Part shown: positions 16,536 through 25,301 of the stretch, piece after piece
How positions within the stretch are numbered: the stretch's first letter is position 1
Layout of the letters: the number at the start of each line of letters is the position of its first letter
Assembly (NCBI RefSeq): GCF_034043675.1
Contig: NZ_JAXCLA010000003.1
Span: 744,001 to 808,000 of the forward strand
Source of the DNA: KK5 sp034043675
GTDB lineage: Bacteria; Pseudomonadota; Gammaproteobacteria; Burkholderiales; Burkholderiaceae_C
Reading direction: 5' to 3'
Length of the DNA: 64,000 nucleotides
Program-made: the position numbers and the translations under genes
Notes under the pieces: generated by a model
Database searches by the model: none
The model's input: only the letters and a program-made list of their open reading frames with translations
What the model was told of the DNA's origin: nothing

Positions 16536-16658
16536 CGCCGTCTTTGCCGCCTGGGGTGTCTCCTTGGGTGGCGTTAGCGCGTCGCTCTTGAGCCTTTACC
16601 CGAGAGCGATGCAATCAGTCAGCCTGGCCAATCGATGTCAGGCATTTGGAGAAAAACC

Positions 16659-17330
16659 ATGAGTCTAAGCAATCGTCTCGGATTGCTGGGCCGCAAGGTG
16701 GGCATGATGCGCATCTTCACGGACGATGGCGACGCCATCCCTGTGACGGTGCTGGATGTGTCCAACAACCGCGTGACCCAGGTCAAGACCGAAGAGACCG
16801 ACGGCTACAGCGCCATTCAAGTGGCGTTCGGTACGCGCAAAGCTTCGCGCGTCACCAAGCCTGAAGCTGGCCACCTCGCCAAGGCGGGTGTCGAAGCCGG
16901 TCGAATCCTCAAAGAATTCCGTGTCGACGCCACCGTCGCCGCCGAGTATCAAGCCGGCAGCACGCTGCCTGTGACGTTGTTTGCCGCCGGCCAGCTGGTC
17001 GATGTGCAGGGCACGTCCACCGGTAAGGGCTACGCTGGCACGATCAAGCGCCACAACTTCAGCTCGCAACGCGCCTCGCACGGTAACAGCCGTTCGCACA
17101 ACGTTCCTGGCTCCATCTCGATGGCGCAGGATCCGGGCCGCGTGTTCCCGGGCAAGAAGATGACCGGCCACATGGGTGACGAGACCGTCAGCGTGCAGAA
17201 CCTGGACATCGTCCGCGTGGACGAAGCCCGTCAGCTGCTGCTGGTTCGCGGCGCCGTTCCGGGCTCCAAGAACGGCCACGTCGTCGTTCGCCCGGCCGTC
17301 AAGGTCAAGGTCAAGAAGGGAGCCAACTGA
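16659..17330 (+). CDS. rplC: 50S ribosomal protein L3
   Basis: L3 is an early-assembling protein near the peptidyl-transferase centre. The product is 223 aa and begins MSLSNRLGLLGRKVGMM. The ATG at 16659 has GGAG at 16648-16651. An upstream in-frame ATG at 16635 would add eight unconserved residues. Its stop overlaps the rplD start (TGATG), indicating translational coupling. Confidence 0.98.
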   Translation: MSLSNRLGLLGRKVGMMRIFTDDGDAIPVTVLDVSNNRVTQVKTEETDGYSAIQVAFGTRKASRVTKPEAGHLAKAGVEAGRILKEFRVDATVAAEYQAGSTLPVTLFAAGQLVDVQGTSTGKGYAGTIKRHNFSSQRASHGNSRSHNVPGSISMAQDPGRVFPGKKMTGHMGDETVSVQNLDIVRVDEARQLLLVRGAVPGSKNGHVVVRPAVKVKVKKGAN

Positions 17331-17950
17331 TGCAGCTCGAGCTCCTGAACGAACAGGGTCAGGCCACGTCCAAGGTTGACGCTGCCGACACCGTCTTCGC
17401 TCGCGAATACAACGAAGCCCTGGTGCACCAAGTGGTCGTGGCTTATCAAGCCAACGCCCGCCAGGGCACCCGCGCCCAGAAGGACCGCGAACAAGTTCAC
17501 CACTCGACCAAGAAGCCGTTCCGCCAAAAGGGAACGGGTCGTGCTCGTGCAGGTATGACGTCCTCGCCGCTGTGGCGTGGCGGCGGTCGTATCTTCCCGA
17601 ACATGCCGGACGAAAACTTCACGCACAAGCTGAACAAGAAGATGTACCGCGCCGGTATGGCCGCCATCCTCTCGCAGCTGGCACGCGAAGGCCGTCTGTC
17701 GGTCGTGGAATCGATCTCGATCGAAGCCCCGAAGACCAAGCTGCTGGCCGCCAAGTTCAAGGCCATGGGCCTGGAATCGGTCATGGTCATCGCCGACAAC
17801 GTCGACGACAACCTGGCACTGGCTTCGCGCAACCTGCACAACGTGCTGGTCTGCGAGCCCCGTTACGCCGATCCGCTGTCGCTGGTTCATTACAAGAAGG
17901 TTCTTGTGACGAAGGCGGCAATGGAGCAACTGCAGGAGATGTTCGCATGA
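17330..17950 (+). CDS. rplD: 50S ribosomal protein L4
   Basis: L4 lines the exit tunnel and, in E. coli, represses its own operon. The product is 206 aa with the conserved FRQKGTGRAR loop region. The start codon overlaps the rplC stop and the stop overlaps the rplW start (ATGA). Confidence 0.98.
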   Translation: MQLELLNEQGQATSKVDAADTVFAREYNEALVHQVVVAYQANARQGTRAQKDREQVHHSTKKPFRQKGTGRARAGMTSSPLWRGGGRIFPNMPDENFTHKLNKKMYRAGMAAILSQLAREGRLSVVESISIEAPKTKLLAAKFKAMGLESVMVIADNVDDNLALASRNLHNVLVCEPRYADPLSLVHYKKVLVTKAAMEQLQEMFA

Positions 17951-18261
17951 GCACCCTGAAATTCTCTGAAGGCCGTCTGGCCTCGGTGCTGCTGGCTCCG
18001 ATCGTGTCCGAAAAGGCCACGGCCGTCGCCGAAAAGCACAACCAAGTGCTGTTCAAGGTCCTGCGCGACGCGACCAAGCCGGAAATCAAGGCCGCTGTTG
18101 AACTGATGTTCAAGGTGGAAGTTGAGTCCGTGTCCGTCGTCAACGTCAAGGGCAAGACCAAGCGCTTCGGTGGCCGTGCCGGTCGCCGCGACCACGTCAA
18201 GAAGGCGTACGTCGCTCTGAAGGCTGGCCAAGAGCTGAACTTCTCCGGGGAGGCTGCGTAA
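17947..18261 (+). CDS. rplW: 50S ribosomal protein L23
   Basis: L23 sits at the tunnel exit and is the docking site for trigger factor and SRP. The product is 104 aa, starts MSTLKFSEGRL, and is coupled to rplD by a four-base ATGA overlap. rplB follows with no spacer. Confidence 0.97.
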   Translation: MSTLKFSEGRLASVLLAPIVSEKATAVAEKHNQVLFKVLRDATKPEIKAAVELMFKVEVESVSVVNVKGKTKRFGGRAGRRDHVKKAYVALKAGQELNFSGEAA

Positions 18262-19086
18262 ATGGCCGTCGTCAAAGTCAAGCCTACTTCGCCCGGCCGT
18301 CGCGGCGTCGTCAAGGTTGTCCACAAGCACCTGCACAAGGGCGCTCCGGAAGCTTCGCTGCTGGAACCCCAGAAGCAGAACTCCGGCCGTAACAACAACG
18401 GTCACATCACGATTCGCCACAAGGGCGGTGGTCACAAGCACCACTACCGTGTCGTCGACTTCAAGCGTGACAAGGACGGCATCCCCGCCAAGGTCGAGCG
18501 CATCGAGTACGACCCGAACCGTACGGCCCACATCGCTCTGGTGTGCTATGCCGACGGCGAGCGTCGCTACATCATCGCTCCGCGTGGCCTGGAAGTCGGT
18601 TCGACCATCCTGAGCGGCGCGGAAGCTCCGATCAAGGCTGGCAACACGCTGCCGATCCGCAACATTCCCGTCGGCTCGACGATCCACTGCGTGGAAATGC
18701 TGCCTGGCAAGGGTGCCCAGATCGCTCGCTCGGCCGGCGTCTCCGTCGTGCTGATGGCGCGTGAAGGCGTCTACGCCCAGCTGCGCCTGCGCTCGGGTGA
18801 AGTCCGTCGCATCCACATCGACTGCCGCGCCACGATCGGCGAGGTGTCCAACGAAGAGCATCAGCTGCGCCAGTACGGCAAGGCCGGCGCGATCCGTTGG
18901 AAGGGTATCCGCCCGACCGTCCGCGGTGTGGCAATGAACCCGGTGGATCACCCGCACGGTGGTGGTGAAGGTCGTACCGGTGAAGGCCAGGCGCCTGTGT
19001 CGCCGTGGAACACCCTCACGAAGGGCTACCGCACTCGTAACAACAAGCGCACGCAGACGTTCATCGTCTCGCGTCGCAAGAAGTAA
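18262..19086 (+). CDS. rplB: 50S ribosomal protein L2
   Basis: L2 is required for subunit association and peptidyl-transferase activity. The product is 274 aa with the conserved C-terminal NPVDHPHGGGEGR segment containing the essential histidine. The ATG directly abuts the rplW stop codon. Confidence 0.98.
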   Translation: MAVVKVKPTSPGRRGVVKVVHKHLHKGAPEASLLEPQKQNSGRNNNGHITIRHKGGGHKHHYRVVDFKRDKDGIPAKVERIEYDPNRTAHIALVCYADGERRYIIAPRGLEVGSTILSGAEAPIKAGNTLPIRNIPVGSTIHCVEMLPGKGAQIARSAGVSVVLMAREGVYAQLRLRSGEVRRIHIDCRATIGEVSNEEHQLRQYGKAGAIRWKGIRPTVRGVAMNPVDHPHGGGEGRTGEGQAPVSPWNTLTKGYRTRNNKRTQTFIVSRRKK

Positions 19087-19097
19087 AAGGGTAGGCC

Positions 19098-19376
19098 ATG
19101 ACTCGTTCTCTGAAGAAGGGCCCCTTCGTCGACCATCACTTGCTGAGCAAGGTCGAGAAGGCTGTTGCCATCAAGGACAAGAAGCCCATCAAGACCTGGT
19201 CGCGTCGCTCGACGATCCTGCCCGAGTTCATCGGTCTGACGATCGCCGTGCACAACGGCAAGCAGCACGTGCCGGTCTATGTGTCGGACCAGATGGTCGG
19301 CCACAAGCTGGGTGAATTCGCACTGACCCGCACCTTCAAGGGCCACCCGGCCGACAAGAAGGCCGGGAAGAAGTAA
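19098..19376 (+). CDS. rpsS: 30S ribosomal protein S19
   Basis: S19 is a small-subunit head protein that contacts S13. The product is 92 aa, starts MTRSLKKGPFVD, and lies 11 bases after rplB in the usual order. Confidence 0.98.
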   Translation: MTRSLKKGPFVDHHLLSKVEKAVAIKDKKPIKTWSRRSTILPEFIGLTIAVHNGKQHVPVYVSDQMVGHKLGEFALTRTFKGHPADKKAGKK

Positions 19377-19387
19377 GGATGCCAACG

Positions 19388-19717
19388 ATGGAAACCAAAG
19401 CAATCGTTCGCGGCGTTCGCCTCTCGTGTGACAAGGGCCGCCTGGTGGCAGACCTGATCCGCGGCAAGAAGGTCGATCACGCGCTGAACATCCTGGAATT
19501 CACCCAGAAGAAGGCTGCCGTCATCATCAAGAAGGCGCTGGAAAGCGCCATCGCCAACGCCGAGCACAACGACGGCGCTGACATTGATGATCTGAAGGTC
19601 ACGTCGATCTATGTGGAGCAAGGTGCCACGCTGAAGCGTTTCTCGGCACGTGCCAAGGGCCGCGGCAATCGCATCAGCAAGCCCACCTGCCACATCTTCG
19701 TGTCGGTCGGCAACTAA
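19388..19717 (+). CDS. rplV: 50S ribosomal protein L22
   Basis: L22 lines the exit tunnel and its loop affects macrolide sensitivity. With the ATG at 19388 the product is 109 aa, begins METKAIVRGV as in related beta-proteobacteria, and has AAGGA with good spacing. An in-frame ATG at 19379 (MPTMET) is possible but would leave almost no room for a ribosome binding site after the rpsS stop. Confidence 0.96.
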   Translation: METKAIVRGVRLSCDKGRLVADLIRGKKVDHALNILEFTQKKAAVIIKKALESAIANAEHNDGADIDDLKVTSIYVEQGATLKRFSARAKGRGNRISKPTCHIFVSVGN

Positions 19718-19733
19718 CAGCCAAGGAAGACTA

Positions 19734-20591
19734 ATGGGACAGAAAATCCACCCAACCGGCTTCCGCCTGCCCGTCACCCGTAACTGGGCGTCGCGCTGGT
19801 ACGCGTCGAACACCAACTTCGCCACGATGCTGGCCGAAGACTTGAAGGTTCGCGAATACCTGAAGGCAAAGCTGAAGAATGCCGCCGTCTCGCGCATCCT
19901 GATCGAGCGCCCCGCCAAGAACGCACGCATCACGATCTTCTCGGCTCGTCCGGGCGTCGTGATCGGCAAGAAGGGCGAAGACATCGAAGCACTGAAGGCC
20001 GAACTGACCAAGCGTCTGGGCGTGCCGGTGGCCGTGAACATCGAAGAAGTGCGCAAGCCTGAAATCGATGCTCAGCTGATCGCCGACTCGATCACCCAGC
20101 AGCTGGAAAAGCGCATCATGTTCCGCCGCGCCATGAAGCGCGCGATGCAGAACGCGATGCGCCTGGGCGCCCAGGGTATCAAGATCATGTCGTCGGGTCG
20201 TCTGAACGGCATCGAAATCGCTCGTTGCGAGTGGTATCGCGAAGGTCGTGTTCCCCTTCACACGCTGAAGGCCGACATCGACTACGGCTTCTCCGAAGCG
20301 TCGACGACCTACGGTCAAATCGGCGTGAAGGTGTGGGTCTACCGCGGTGACCGCCTGGCCAATGGCGAGGCTCCGGTGATCAACACGCCGGCAGGTGCCG
20401 AAGATGACCGCCGTCCGCGTCGCAATGCGCGTCCTGGTGCTCCGGGTGGCCGTGGCCGTCCGGGCGGCGACCGTGGTCCGCGTGATGGCGCTCCGGCAGC
20501 TGATGCCGGCGCTCCGGCGAAGCGCGTCGTTCGCAAGCCCGCGGCTGCTGCTCCGGCGGCTCCCGCGGCTGGCGACGCCAAAGGAGAATAA
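19734..20591 (+). CDS. rpsC: 30S ribosomal protein S3
   Basis: S3 has an N-terminal KH domain and forms part of the mRNA entry tunnel. The product is 285 aa, against 233 in E. coli. The extra length is a low-complexity C-terminal tail from about residue 222, rich in Arg, Gly, Pro and Ala, and ending DAKGE. Such tails occur in Burkholderiales S3. The ATG at 19734 gives MGQKIHPTGFRL and has AAGGAAG upstream. Confidence 0.97.
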   Translation: MGQKIHPTGFRLPVTRNWASRWYASNTNFATMLAEDLKVREYLKAKLKNAAVSRILIERPAKNARITIFSARPGVVIGKKGEDIEALKAELTKRLGVPVAVNIEEVRKPEIDAQLIADSITQQLEKRIMFRRAMKRAMQNAMRLGAQGIKIMSSGRLNGIEIARCEWYREGRVPLHTLKADIDYGFSEASTTYGQIGVKVWVYRGDRLANGEAPVINTPAGAEDDRRPRRNARPGAPGGRGRPGGDRGPRDGAPAADAGAPAKRVVRKPAAAAPAAPAAGDAKGE

Positions 20592-20593
20592 GA

Positions 20594-21010
20594 ATGCTGC
20601 AACCTAATCGTCGGAAATACCGCAAGGAGCAGAAGGGTCGCAACACCGGCGTCGCCACCCGTGGCGCCGCGGTGTCGTTTGGTGACTTCGGCCTGAAGGC
20701 CACCGAGCGCGGCCGCCTGACGGCTCGTCAGATCGAAGCTGCACGTCGTGCAATCTCGCGCCACATCAAGCGCGGTGGTCGCATCTTCATCCGCATCTTT
20801 CCGGACAAGCCGATCTCCCAGAAGCCCGCCGAAGTCCGTATGGGTAACGGTAAGGGCAACCCGGAGTACTACGTCGCTGAGATCCAGCCTGGCAAGGTGC
20901 TCTACGAAATCAACGGCGTGCCGGAAACCCTGGCTCGTGAAGCGTTCACGCTGGCTGCTGCAAAGCTGCCGCTGCGTTGCACCTTCGTGGCCCGCCAGGT
21001 CGGTACCTGA
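20594..21010 (+). CDS. rplP: 50S ribosomal protein L16
   Basis: L16 lies near the A site of the large subunit. The product is 138 aa, starts MLQPNRRKYRKEQKGR, and begins three bases after rpsC. Confidence 0.98.
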   Translation: MLQPNRRKYRKEQKGRNTGVATRGAAVSFGDFGLKATERGRLTARQIEAARRAISRHIKRGGRIFIRIFPDKPISQKPAEVRMGNGKGNPEYYVAEIQPGKVLYEINGVPETLAREAFTLAAAKLPLRCTFVARQVGT

Positions 21011-21024
21011 AGAGGAAAGACACC

Positions 21025-21225
21025 ATGAAAGCATCTGAACTGCGTAGCAAGGATGTCGCTGCCCTGGAAAAGGAAGTGACCGACCTGCTGAAGGCCCATT
21101 TCGGCCTGCGCATGCAAAAGGCGACCCAGCAGTTGACCAACCACACGGTGTTGGGCAACACGCGCCGCGACATCGCTCGTGCCAAGACCATCTTGAACGA
21201 GAAGAAGAAGGGAGCTGCGAAATGA
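21025..21225 (+). CDS. rpmC: 50S ribosomal protein L29
   Basis: This is a small tunnel-exit protein next to L23. The product is 66 aa, starts MKASELRSKDV, and has AGAGGAAAG upstream. It is coupled to rpsQ by an ATGA overlap. Confidence 0.97.
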   Translation: MKASELRSKDVAALEKEVTDLLKAHFGLRMQKATQQLTNHTVLGNTRRDIARAKTILNEKKKGAAK

Positions 21226-21494
21226 CGGAAGCTCAAGCCACCAAGAACACGCGCACCCTGATCGGCCGCGTGGTCAGCGACAAGCGCGCCAAGACCGTCA
21301 CGGTCCTGGTCGAGCGTCGCGCCAAGCACGAGCTCTACGGCAAGATCGTGGCCCGTTCCAGCAAGTACCACGCCCATGACGAAAAGGGCGAGTACAAGAT
21401 GGGCGACGTGGTCGAGATCTCCGAAGGCCGCCCGATCTCCAAGACCAAGAGCTGGGTCGTGACCCGCCTGGTCGAGAAGGCGCAAGCGGTCTAA
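21222..21494 (+). CDS. rpsQ: 30S ribosomal protein S17
   Basis: S17 is a primary 16S rRNA-binding protein. The product is 90 aa with the conserved KTVTVLVER and SKYHAHDE segments. It is the last ribosomal gene before a terminator-like hairpin and the inserted peroxiredoxin gene. Confidence 0.98.
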   Translation: MTEAQATKNTRTLIGRVVSDKRAKTVTVLVERRAKHELYGKIVARSSKYHAHDEKGEYKMGDVVEISEGRPISKTKSWVVTRLVEKAQAV

Positions 21495-21541
21495 TCGACG
21501 ACCCTGTCGTCATGTCGCGGGCTTTTGCCTGTGGCGTGCAG

Positions 21542-21582
21542 ACGGCCGGAACGCCTGGAATACTGGCGGCCGGCCGTTTTTC
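21542..21582 (+). terminator. Two-part terminator/attenuator hairpin between rpsQ and the peroxiredoxin gene
   Basis: The outer stem is ACGGCCGG (21542-21549) with CCGGCCGT (21570-21577). The inner stem is CGCC (21552-21555) with GGCG (21565-21568). TTTTTC follows directly. It has all the marks of an intrinsic terminator yet lies only 28 bases before the next start codon, so it may work as an attenuator that sets peroxiredoxin expression. Confidence 0.8.
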
Positions 21583-21610
21583 TTTTCCCAATCGTCTGGA
21601 GAGTCGAATC

Positions 21611-22117
21611 ATGCTGAAAGTCGGAGACAAGCTGCCTGCGGGCACGCTGATGGAATTCATCGAAGTGGAAGGCGAGGGCTGCTCGCTCGGACCGAATGCC
21701 TTCGACGTCGAAAAGGCCACGGCCGGCAAGAAGATCGCCATCTTCGCGCTGCCGGGTGCATTCACCCCGACCTGCTCGGCCCAGCACGTGCCGGGCTATG
21801 TCCAGCAGGCCGAGGCCCTGAAGGCTGCCGGCGTGGACGAGATCTGGTGCGTGTCGGTCAACGACGCCTTTGTGATGGGTGCCTGGGGCCGCGAGCAGAA
21901 GACCGCCGGCAAGGTGCGCATGATGGCCGACGGCAGCGCGGCGTTCACCCAGGCTGCTGGCCTGACGCTGGACCTGATCGCGCGCGGCATGGGCGTGCGC
22001 TCGCAGCGCTACTCGATGCTGGTCGACGACGGCGTCGTGAAGACGCTGAACATCGAGGCCCCTGGCAAGTTCGAGGTCAGCGACGCCGGCACGATGCTGA
22101 GCCAGGCCAAGGCCTGA
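21611..22117 (+). CDS. Peroxiredoxin of the Prx5 / redoxin type
   Basis: Thiol peroxidases of this family reduce hydrogen peroxide and organic hydroperoxides. The 168-aa product has the Prx motif PGAFTPTCS, with the peroxidatic cysteine at C55, and further cysteines at C24 and C80. The ATG at 21611 follows GGAGAG (about 21598) and begins MLKVGDKLPAG, as in the family. It sits between the S10 and spc gene blocks. The preceding hairpin and the strong spc promoter behind it suggest separate regulation. Its reductant (glutaredoxin/GSH or thioredoxin) cannot be told from sequence. Confidence 0.92.
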   Translation: MLKVGDKLPAGTLMEFIEVEGEGCSLGPNAFDVEKATAGKKIAIFALPGAFTPTCSAQHVPGYVQQAEALKAAGVDEIWCVSVNDAFVMGAWGREQKTAGKVRMMADGSAAFTQAAGLTLDLIARGMGVRSQRYSMLVDDGVVKTLNIEAPGKFEVSDAGTMLSQAKA

Positions 22118-22139
22118 TTGAATTCGCTGCGATTCCCGC

Positions 22140-22169
22140 TTGACCCGCTTCAGGGTTTCAATGCATAAT
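22140..22169 (+). promoter_or_regulatory. Sigma-70-like promoter of the spc unit
   Basis: TTGACC (22140-22145) and CATAAT (22164-22169) are spaced by 18 bases. The promoter lies 23 bases after the peroxiredoxin stop and 183 bases before rplN. The 150-180 base leader may contain an S8-type regulatory site, but none was defined. Confidence 0.7.
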
Positions 22170-22352
22170 CGCAGCTTCGCCGAGAAGTCGGGCGCAATTT
22201 CATGTTGCGTTACGACCCTCGGATCCGCCCTCAACCACTGAACGAGTGTTGCGCAATGCAGCAGGAGTTCAGCTACGGGCCCAAGACTGCTTGATGAAGC
22301 AGCCGCTGGAATCTTCCGGTGGCAGTGGATTCGGGACAAGTTGGGGACAGAC

Positions 22353-22721
22353 ATGATTCAAATGCAATCGCGACTGGACGTCGCGGATAACACTGGCGCC
22401 AAGTCCGTCATGTGCATCAAGGTGCTTGGTGGATCCAAGCGTCGCTATGCGCATATCGGCGACGTCATCAAGGTCAGCATCAAGGAAGCTGCGCCGCGCG
22501 CTCGCGTCAAGAAGGGCGAGGTCTACAGCGCTGTGGTCGTGCGTACCGCCAAGGGCGTGCGCCGTCAGGACGGCTCCCTGGTCAAGTTCGACGGCAATGC
22601 CGCCGTTCTGCTGAACGCCAAGCTGGAGCCCATCGGCACCCGCATCTTCGGCCCCGTGACGCGTGAACTGCGTACCGAGCGCTTCATGAAGATCGTGTCG
22701 CTGGCACCGGAAGTGCTCTGA
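22353..22721 (+). CDS. rplN: 50S ribosomal protein L14
   Basis: L14 forms an intersubunit bridge. The product is 122 aa, starts MIQMQSRLDVADNTGAKS, and is the first gene of the spc unit. An in-frame start at 22341 would add four residues and is not conserved. Confidence 0.98.
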   Translation: MIQMQSRLDVADNTGAKSVMCIKVLGGSKRRYAHIGDVIKVSIKEAAPRARVKKGEVYSAVVVRTAKGVRRQDGSLVKFDGNAAVLLNAKLEPIGTRIFGPVTRELRTERFMKIVSLAPEVL

Positions 22722-22749
22722 GCACAGCAGCCAAGACAAAGGTATTGCC

Positions 22750-23067
22750 ATGAACAAGATTCGTAAAGGCGACGAGGTCATCGTGCTGACCGGCCGCGAC
22801 AAGGGCAAGCGCGGCATCGTGTCGCAGCGTGTCGATGACGCCCACCTCGTGGTGGACGGCGTCAACGTCGTCAAGAAGCACGTCAAGCCGAACCCGATGA
22901 AGGGTACGACCGGCGGCGTGGTCGACAAGACGATGCCCATCCATCAATCCAACGTGGCGATCTTCAACGCCGCATCCGGTAAGGCCGACCGCGTGGGCAT
23001 CAAGCTGCTCGCCGACGGCAAGAAGGTGCGCGTGTTCAAGTCGACCGGCGAAGAGATCAAGGCTTAA
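22750..23067 (+). CDS. rplX: 50S ribosomal protein L24
   Basis: L24 initiates large-subunit assembly. The product is 105 aa with an N-terminal KOW motif (IRKGDEVIVLTGRDKGKRG) near residues 3-21. Confidence 0.97.
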   Translation: MNKIRKGDEVIVLTGRDKGKRGIVSQRVDDAHLVVDGVNVVKKHVKPNPMKGTTGGVVDKTMPIHQSNVAIFNAASGKADRVGIKLLADGKKVRVFKSTGEEIKA

Positions 23068-23077
23068 GAGGTTCGAC

Positions 23078-23617
23078 ATGGCTCGTCTGCAAGAGTTTTA
23101 TCGCGAGAAGGTCGTCCCCAGTCTGACTGAAAAGTTCGGCTACAAGTCGACCATGGAAGTGCCGCGCATCACCAAGATCACGCTGAACATGGGCGTGAGC
23201 GAGGCCGTGGCCGACAAGAAGGTCATGGACCACGCCGTTGGCGACCTGACCAAGATCGCCGGCCAGAAGCCCGTGGTCACCAAGTCGAAGAAGGCCATCG
23301 CAGGTTTCAAGATCCGCGAGAACGTGCCCATCGGCTGCATGGTCACGCTGCGTGGCGTCCAGATGTATGAATTCCTGGACCGCTTCGTCACGATCGCCCT
23401 GCCGCGCGTGCGCGACTTCCGTGGTATCTCCGGCCGTTCGTTCGATGGCCGTGGCAACTACAACATCGGCATCAAGGAACAGATCATCTTCCCCGAAATC
23501 GATTACGACAAGGTGGATGCTCTGCGTGGTCTGAACATCAGCATCACGACGACTGCCAAGAACGACGAAGAAGCGAAGGCGCTGCTGGCCTCCTTCAAGT
23601 TCCCGTTCAAGAACTGA
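23078..23617 (+). CDS. rplE: 50S ribosomal protein L5
   Basis: L5 binds 5S rRNA in the central protuberance. The product is 179 aa, with GAGG just before the ATG. It is 10 bases from rplX. Confidence 0.98.
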   Translation: MARLQEFYREKVVPSLTEKFGYKSTMEVPRITKITLNMGVSEAVADKKVMDHAVGDLTKIAGQKPVVTKSKKAIAGFKIRENVPIGCMVTLRGVQMYEFLDRFVTIALPRVRDFRGISGRSFDGRGNYNIGIKEQIIFPEIDYDKVDALRGLNISITTTAKNDEEAKALLASFKFPFKN

Positions 23618-23625
23618 GGTGACTC

Positions 23626-23931
23626 GTGGCTAAACTTTCCCTGATTCAGCGCGAACAGAAGCGTGAGCAACTCGTTGCCAAGTTCGCCAAGAAGTACGCG
23701 GAACTGAAGGCGATCATCGACGACGCCAAGAAGTCCGACGAAGAGCGTTACCTCGCTCGCCTGGAGCTGCAGAAGCTCCCCCGCAACGCATACCCGACTC
23801 GCCTGCGCAACCGCTGCGAGCTGACTGGCCGTCCCCGCGGTACCTTCCGCAAGTTCGGCCTGGGCCGTAACAAGATTCGCGAGCTGGCCTTCAAGGGCGA
23901 CATCCCCGGTGTCGTCAAGGCCAGCTGGTAA
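23626..23931 (+). CDS. rpsN: 30S ribosomal protein S14 (zinc-independent form)
   Basis: S14 is in the small-subunit head. The 101-aa product is the long form without the CxxC...CxxC zinc motif. The start is GTG at 23626, nine bases after the rplE stop, and gives MAKLSLIQREQKR. Confidence 0.97.
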   Translation: MAKLSLIQREQKREQLVAKFAKKYAELKAIIDDAKKSDEERYLARLELQKLPRNAYPTRLRNRCELTGRPRGTFRKFGLGRNKIRELAFKGDIPGVVKASW

Positions 23932-23956
23932 TCGGCTCGATTAGGAGAAATCGCAA

Positions 23957-24352
23957 ATGAGCATGAGTGATCCTATCGCCGATATGCTGACCCGCATTCG
24001 CAACGCGCAAGCCGTTGAGAAGACCAGCGTCGTGATGCCTTCCAGCAAGCTGAAGGTCGCGATCGCCAAGGTCCTGAAGGATGAGGGCTATATCGACGGT
24101 TTCGCGGTCAAGGGCGAAGAAGCCCGTCCGGAACTCGAGATCTCGCTGAAGTACTACGCCGGCCGTCCGGTGATCGAGCGTATCGAGCGCGTCAGCCGTC
24201 CCGGCCTGCGCGTCTACAAGGGCCGCCACGACATTCCTCAGGTCATGAATGGCCTGGGTGTGGCGATCGTCACCACGCCGCAAGGTGTGATGACCGACCG
24301 CAAGGCACGTCAAGCCGGTATCGGCGGCGAAGTGCTCTGCTACGTCGCCTAA
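23957..24352 (+). CDS. rpsH: 30S ribosomal protein S8
   Basis: S8 is a primary 16S rRNA-binding protein and the autoregulator of the spc operon in E. coli. The product is 131 aa. AGGAG at 23943-23947 favours the ATG at 23957 (nine bases) over the in-frame ATG at 23963. Confidence 0.97.
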   Translation: MSMSDPIADMLTRIRNAQAVEKTSVVMPSSKLKVAIAKVLKDEGYIDGFAVKGEEARPELEISLKYYAGRPVIERIERVSRPGLRVYKGRHDIPQVMNGLGVAIVTTPQGVMTDRKARQAGIGGEVLCYVA

Positions 24353-24371
24353 GCGCAAGGAGATCCAGACA

Positions 24372-24905
24372 ATGTCCCGCGTTGGAAAAATGCCGGTCGC
24401 CATCCCGCAAGGCGTGGATGTGACCGTGAACGCTGACACGATCAGCGTCAAGGGCTCGCTCGGCACGCTGGTGCGTCCGATCAACCCTCTCGTCTCGATC
24501 AAGAACGAAGCCGGCAAGCTGAACGTTGCCCCGGTTGACGCCACGGCCGCTGCCGATGCCATGTCCGGCACGACGCGCGCTCTGGTTGCCAACATGGTGA
24601 CCGGTGTCAGCAAGGGCTTCGAGAAGAAGCTGAACCTGGTCGGCGTGGGCTTCCGTGCCCAAGCCGCCGGTTCCAAGCTGAACCTGCAGATCGGTTTCTC
24701 GCATCCGGTGGTCAAGGACATGCCGGCCGGTATCACGGTCGCTTGCGCCACGCCGACCGAGATTCTGATCAAGGGTGCTGATCGTCAAGTTGTTGGTCAG
24801 ATCGCCGCCGAAGTGCGCGCCTTCCGTCCGCCCGAGCCGTACAAGGGCAAGGGCATCCGCTACGCGGACGAGAAGGTCACGATCAAAGAGACCAAGAAGA
24901 AGTAA
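24372..24905 (+). CDS. rplF: 50S ribosomal protein L6
   Basis: L6 lies near the sarcin-ricin loop. The product is 177 aa with the conserved end RPPEPYKGKGIRY followed by a lysine-rich tail. AAGGAG precedes the ATG. Confidence 0.98.
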   Translation: MSRVGKMPVAIPQGVDVTVNADTISVKGSLGTLVRPINPLVSIKNEAGKLNVAPVDATAAADAMSGTTRALVANMVTGVSKGFEKKLNLVGVGFRAQAAGSKLNLQIGFSHPVVKDMPAGITVACATPTEILIKGADRQVVGQIAAEVRAFRPPEPYKGKGIRYADEKVTIKETKKK

Positions 24906-24916
24906 GGAGCAGCGCA

Positions 24917-25282
24917 ATGTTGACCAAGAAAGAACAGCGCATCCGTCGTTCGCGTCAGACCCGCGCCCGGATTGCCATCCAGCGCGTCGCACGCCTGACG
25001 GTGTTCCGCTCCAACCTGCACATCTACGCCAGCGTCATTTCCGACTGCGGCACCAAGGTGCTGGCCAGCGCGTCGACGGCCGAGAAGGAAGTCCGCGCCG
25101 AACTCGGTGGTTCCGGCAAGGGCGGCAACGTCGCTGCTGCGACCCTGATCGGCAAGCGCATCGCCGCCAAGGCCAAGGCCGCTGGCGTCGAGAAGGTTGC
25201 ATTCGACCGTGCTGGCTTCGCCTACCACGGCCGCGTCAAGGCCCTGGCCGAAGCAGCCCGCGAAGCCGGCCTGCAGTTCTGA
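24917..25282 (+). CDS. rplR: 50S ribosomal protein L18
   Basis: L18 binds 5S rRNA with L5. The product is 121 aa with the conserved AYHGRVKALAEAAREAGL end. Confidence 0.98.
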   Translation: MLTKKEQRIRRSRQTRARIAIQRVARLTVFRSNLHIYASVISDCGTKVLASASTAEKEVRAELGGSGKGGNVAAATLIGKRIAAKAKAAGVEKVAFDRAGFAYHGRVKALAEAAREAGLQF

Positions 25283-25301
25283 CGCATAAAGGAATACTGA
25301 A

